From: Acanthaster planci
Taxonomy: Eukaryota > Echinodermata > Asteroidea > Valvatida > Acanthasteridae
Assembly: GCF_001949145.1 (NCBI RefSeq)
Contig: NW_019091366.1
Span: 1,771,373-1,835,372 of the forward strand
DNA: 64,000 nt
Reading direction: 5' to 3'
Part shown: positions 45,071-64,000 of the stretch, piece after piece
How positions within the stretch are numbered: position 1 is the first letter of the stretch
Layout of the letters: every line of letters starts with the position of its first letter
The notes under the pieces: generated by a model
What the model saw: the letters and a program-made list of their open reading frames with translations, nothing else
What the model was told of the DNA's origin: nothing
Database searches by the model: none
Position numbers and translations under genes: made by a program

Positions 45071-46024
45071 TACCTGAGCAGCACTGTGTGAGTTATCCAT
45101 GATTCTTGGGAATTGTCAACTATAGAAAATTTTACATAGATTAAGACAGGTTTGCATCACTTTTTGAAATAATTTTGGAAGCTTTCCTCCCCATATTTCA
45201 TGCTATTCAATCAGCGCAAAAAAAGTGAGCCCCCCATTAAAAATTTTCCAACCTACTGACCCTGTTTTTAGAGGCATGTGATTGGAAGCACAATTGCGTT
45301 TCTGCTCTAATTAAACACTGCAGTGGGCCAAAGTTAAATAACCATAATAATTGTGGATTCCAAGAAATCTTGGGCAAGTGTTGATCCAATTCGGGCAAGC
45401 AAATTTATGGCATGACCCGCCCGATCAGGCAAGCTAAAAAAATAAAAATTCGTCACGGCCTGCACACAGTTGTGTCGCAAAACAACTGATCACAGCTAAA
45501 TTTCATTTTCGAAAAATAAGAGAGAGGATTAGTAGGGAGGTCTTTCATGTTACATGTATCAGGAACAACATAACTTCAAGTCTCAAACTCACATGGACAA
45601 CGAAAAATAATCAGACTGGTGGGGGAGGCTACAACTACCCGGTAGGCTGCTCTCTGCCTACCATGCAACAAACCCTCAATATATTCTACTTTTTCAAAAG
45701 GGTCTATCACACTGACAATGCCATCTGTATTTACACAAGCACTTCTCTTCTTAGTCTTTTTTCTTCTACTGAACTATGACCTATCATCTGAATAAGTTTC
45801 CACTTTCTACGTGTCCAGATCATGTGTTTTAACAAGCCACTGTTAATAAATAGTTAACTTTTAAGGCTAATATAAAAGTTGGAGAAAAAACAAAACAATT
45901 ACAGTAGGTTACCTGTCTCTGAGTGTATCGTTTACCTTACAATTATATAATATATTTACATTTTTATCAGAGGAGTTGTGGTGTAAATAAAGGAATCGGT
46001 AGAAAGAAAAAGGACAAATCTTTA

Positions 46025-46676
46025 NNNNNNNNNNNNNNNNNNNNNNNNNNNNNNNNNNNNNNNNNNNNNNNNNNNNNNNNNNNNNNNNNNNNNNNNNNNN
46101 NNNNNNNNNNNNNNNNNNNNNNNNNNNNNNNNNNNNNNNNNNNNNNNNNNNNNNNNNNNNNNNNNNNNNNNNNNNNNNNNNNNNNNNNNNNNNNNNNNNN
46201 NNNNNNNNNNNNNNNNNNNNNNNNNNNNNNNNNNNNNNNNNNNNNNNNNNNNNNNNNNNNNNNNNNNNNNNNNNNNNNNNNNNNNNNNNNNNNNNNNNNN
46301 NNNNNNNNNNNNNNNNNNNNNNNNNNNNNNNNNNNNNNNNNNNNNNNNNNNNNNNNNNNNNNNNNNNNNNNNNNNNNNNNNNNNNNNNNNNNNNNNNNNN
46401 NNNNNNNNNNNNNNNNNNNNNNNNNNNNNNNNNNNNNNNNNNNNNNNNNNNNNNNNNNNNNNNNNNNNNNNNNNNNNNNNNNNNNNNNNNNNNNNNNNNN
46501 NNNNNNNNNNNNNNNNNNNNNNNNNNNNNNNNNNNNNNNNNNNNNNNNNNNNNNNNNNNNNNNNNNNNNNNNNNNNNNNNNNNNNNNNNNNNNNNNNNNN
46601 NNNNNNNNNNNNNNNNNNNNNNNNNNNNNNNNNNNNNNNNNNNNNNNNNNNNNNNNNNNNNNNNNNNNNNNNNNNN
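46025..46676. other. Assembly gap (652 N)
   Basis: Unknown bases in the KNDC1-SLK interval. The reading frames that cross it are artefacts of the N run. Confidence 0.99.
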
Positions 46677-47896
46677 GAGGACTTGTATTTGTTATGTGTA
46701 GATACGGAAGTGTCCATTTTCAGCTACAATTTAAAAGGAATGAAATACCTCATTTTATCTGAGGTAGAGTAATACAAAGTAACTTGATTGTGACTCACAC
46801 TGACAGACAATAGATTGGAAACTTACAGCGCTCACAGAACCTTTCGTGCCAACACTCACTAATGTTTACACAAAACGGACTATACAGAGTGCGAAGCATT
46901 TTTTAAAAGTCATCCATTACAGACAATAATGCTATAATGGGCACTTTATGATTTGAGACAATTTTGGCAACGGATGCTAAGCTCACAAGCCACAATGCAC
47001 CCAGAATATTCATCTATCATGCGAGGTGGAGTGAGGTAGGGTAGGGGTTAAGTGGGGGGGGGAAAGGACAGATAGGAGAAAAAGGTTAGGAGGAAGGCAA
47101 GGGGTTGGAGTGAAGAGGAGAGAGCTAGGGTGGGGTTGTAGCAAGGGTTTGTGGAATGGAAGGATGGATACTGGGAAAGTATGCACAGATATCTCAGCAC
47201 CCCCGAGAAATCTAAGAAAGGATCTACACAGCAATTAAGAATGAAAAAGTTAGAGCAATGTGGTTGGGATTGAAGCACGGAAGACACATTTTACATCAAA
47301 ATATTTACCACTAGAAAACTGAATACCACTAAAATTCACCTGGAACCTGGACATGTGTTATTGGCACAATGTGATAAACAATAACCTTGTTTTAACCTGT
47401 AAGAAACAGTCTGTTCTTTCAAGTCTGTTCTTCTGACCTGCTGTGAATGGGACAGGCAAATTAAGGGTCTCTTTTTACTCCATTCCTTGATGTGCGCAAG
47501 CGCATTCAACTGCTTCAACTTAACTTGTACAAAGCACCATTCGTTATAATGGAATTTTATGTCCTAAACTATCAAACTTGTTTGTGTTTCTTGTGTGCGT
47601 CTCAAGCAGTCAGAAGCCTCAAGCTGCATTCAACTTACTTAGCTGCGACTTACAACAATACGTATGCCTGTGGAAGTCGCATGTTTGCGGCTTCAGCTGT
47701 TTCCAATAACATGCATTGCCGTTAGCCACAGCCAAATACTTTAATCACAGCACACCTTTTCTCCTCATGGCTTCCTGTACATCAACTTGGGTACCTGATT
47801 AAATACTACAGTTGGGTGCCTACTTCCTTACATTAATACAACACTGAGTCCGAGTGTAGATACCAGACGCCAGATCTACAAGTCTGGCACCCTTGC

Positions 47897-63908
<16,012 letters not shown>

Positions 63909-64000
63909 ATGCTGTACCAACTGCGTGGGCCAGATTTCCATGAAATTCCTGACGACATAAAGGAGGATGAGAACGGGATACGGTTTTCACAGCGCTGGCA
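63909..64000 (+). CDS. Possible first coding exon of an unidentified gene (partial)
   Basis: An ATG at 63909 opens a frame that runs to the window's end: MLYQLRGPDFHEIPDDIKED then ENGIRFSQRW, 30 residues and two bases. An in-frame TAA lies a few codons upstream, so this would be the true start if it is a first exon; TTCTTCTAACAG before 63891 could also be an acceptor. The residue mix (hydrophilic with conserved-looking W, F, P) looks coding. I do not recognise the family. It would be transcribed divergently from SLK. Confidence 0.4.
   Translation, partial: MLYQLRGPDFHEIPDDIKEDENGIRFSQRW

Larger units (their letters stand above)
36650..47896. other. Gene-poor interval between KNDC1 and SLK
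   Basis: About 11 kb with no conserved protein. It should contain the KNDC1 promoter and 5'UTR and the end of the SLK 3'UTR. Two stretches are richer in CpG than their surroundings (39140-39300 and 44630-45070). There is a poly-G run at about 43469-43480 and a 652-base gap. Short ORFs here show no recognisable domain and look like chance frames. Confidence 0.55.

Noticed and set aside
45923-46762. Long frames across the N run
   Set aside because: They consist of unknown bases; the flanking pieces are short and unlike any known protein. The same holds for the frames at 9964-10389.

Overview
The window is animal genomic DNA: AT-rich, with intron-rich genes, GT-AG introns, tRNA-derived SINEs, TA-flanked DNA transposons and two assembly gaps. 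I rebuilt three conserved genes exon by exon from splice signals, reading phase and protein similarity. The gene set and single-copy, pre-duplication look of the kinase suggest an invertebrate deuterostome. An echinoderm is possible, because the palindrome TACATGTA is very common, but that is a weak guess.

Layout: (1) 1-6887, plus strand: the C-terminal half of WDR11 (10 exons, 5' end outside the window). Its last intron looks like a minor-spliceosome (U12) AT-AC intron. (2) 6888-10829: the tail-to-tail space between WDR11 and the next gene, with 3'UTR sequence, two head-to-head tRNA-like SINE units and a pogo/Tigger-like non-autonomous transposon containing the first gap. (3) 10830-36649, minus strand: a complete-looking KNDC1 (very-KIND) RasGEF gene, 17 coding exons and about 2382 codons. 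It has one KIND domain split over three exons, a 1099-residue disordered exon, a serine-rich exon, a coiled coil, RasGEF_N and RasGEF. (4) 36650-47896: a gene-poor interval with the probable KNDC1 promoter and the second gap. (5) 47897-63541, minus strand: an SLK/STK10-family Ste20 kinase, 17 coding exons and 1161 codons, with N-terminal kinase domain, acidic linker and C-terminal coiled-coil tail. (6) 63909 to the end, plus strand: a possible first exon of a divergently transcribed gene I cannot name.

The three named genes do not form one pathway: WDR11 acts in Golgi/endosome vesicle tethering and ciliary signalling, KNDC1 is a Ras exchange factor known from neurons, and SLK phosphorylates ERM proteins and acts on the cytoskeleton. 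Their linkage is notable because all three human orthologs lie on 10q. I found no sign of an undescribed gene system. The most interesting signals are the AT-AC intron, the 62-bp exon that completes the KIND domain, a minisatellite that begins at a splice donor of SLK, and several CTCF-like motifs.
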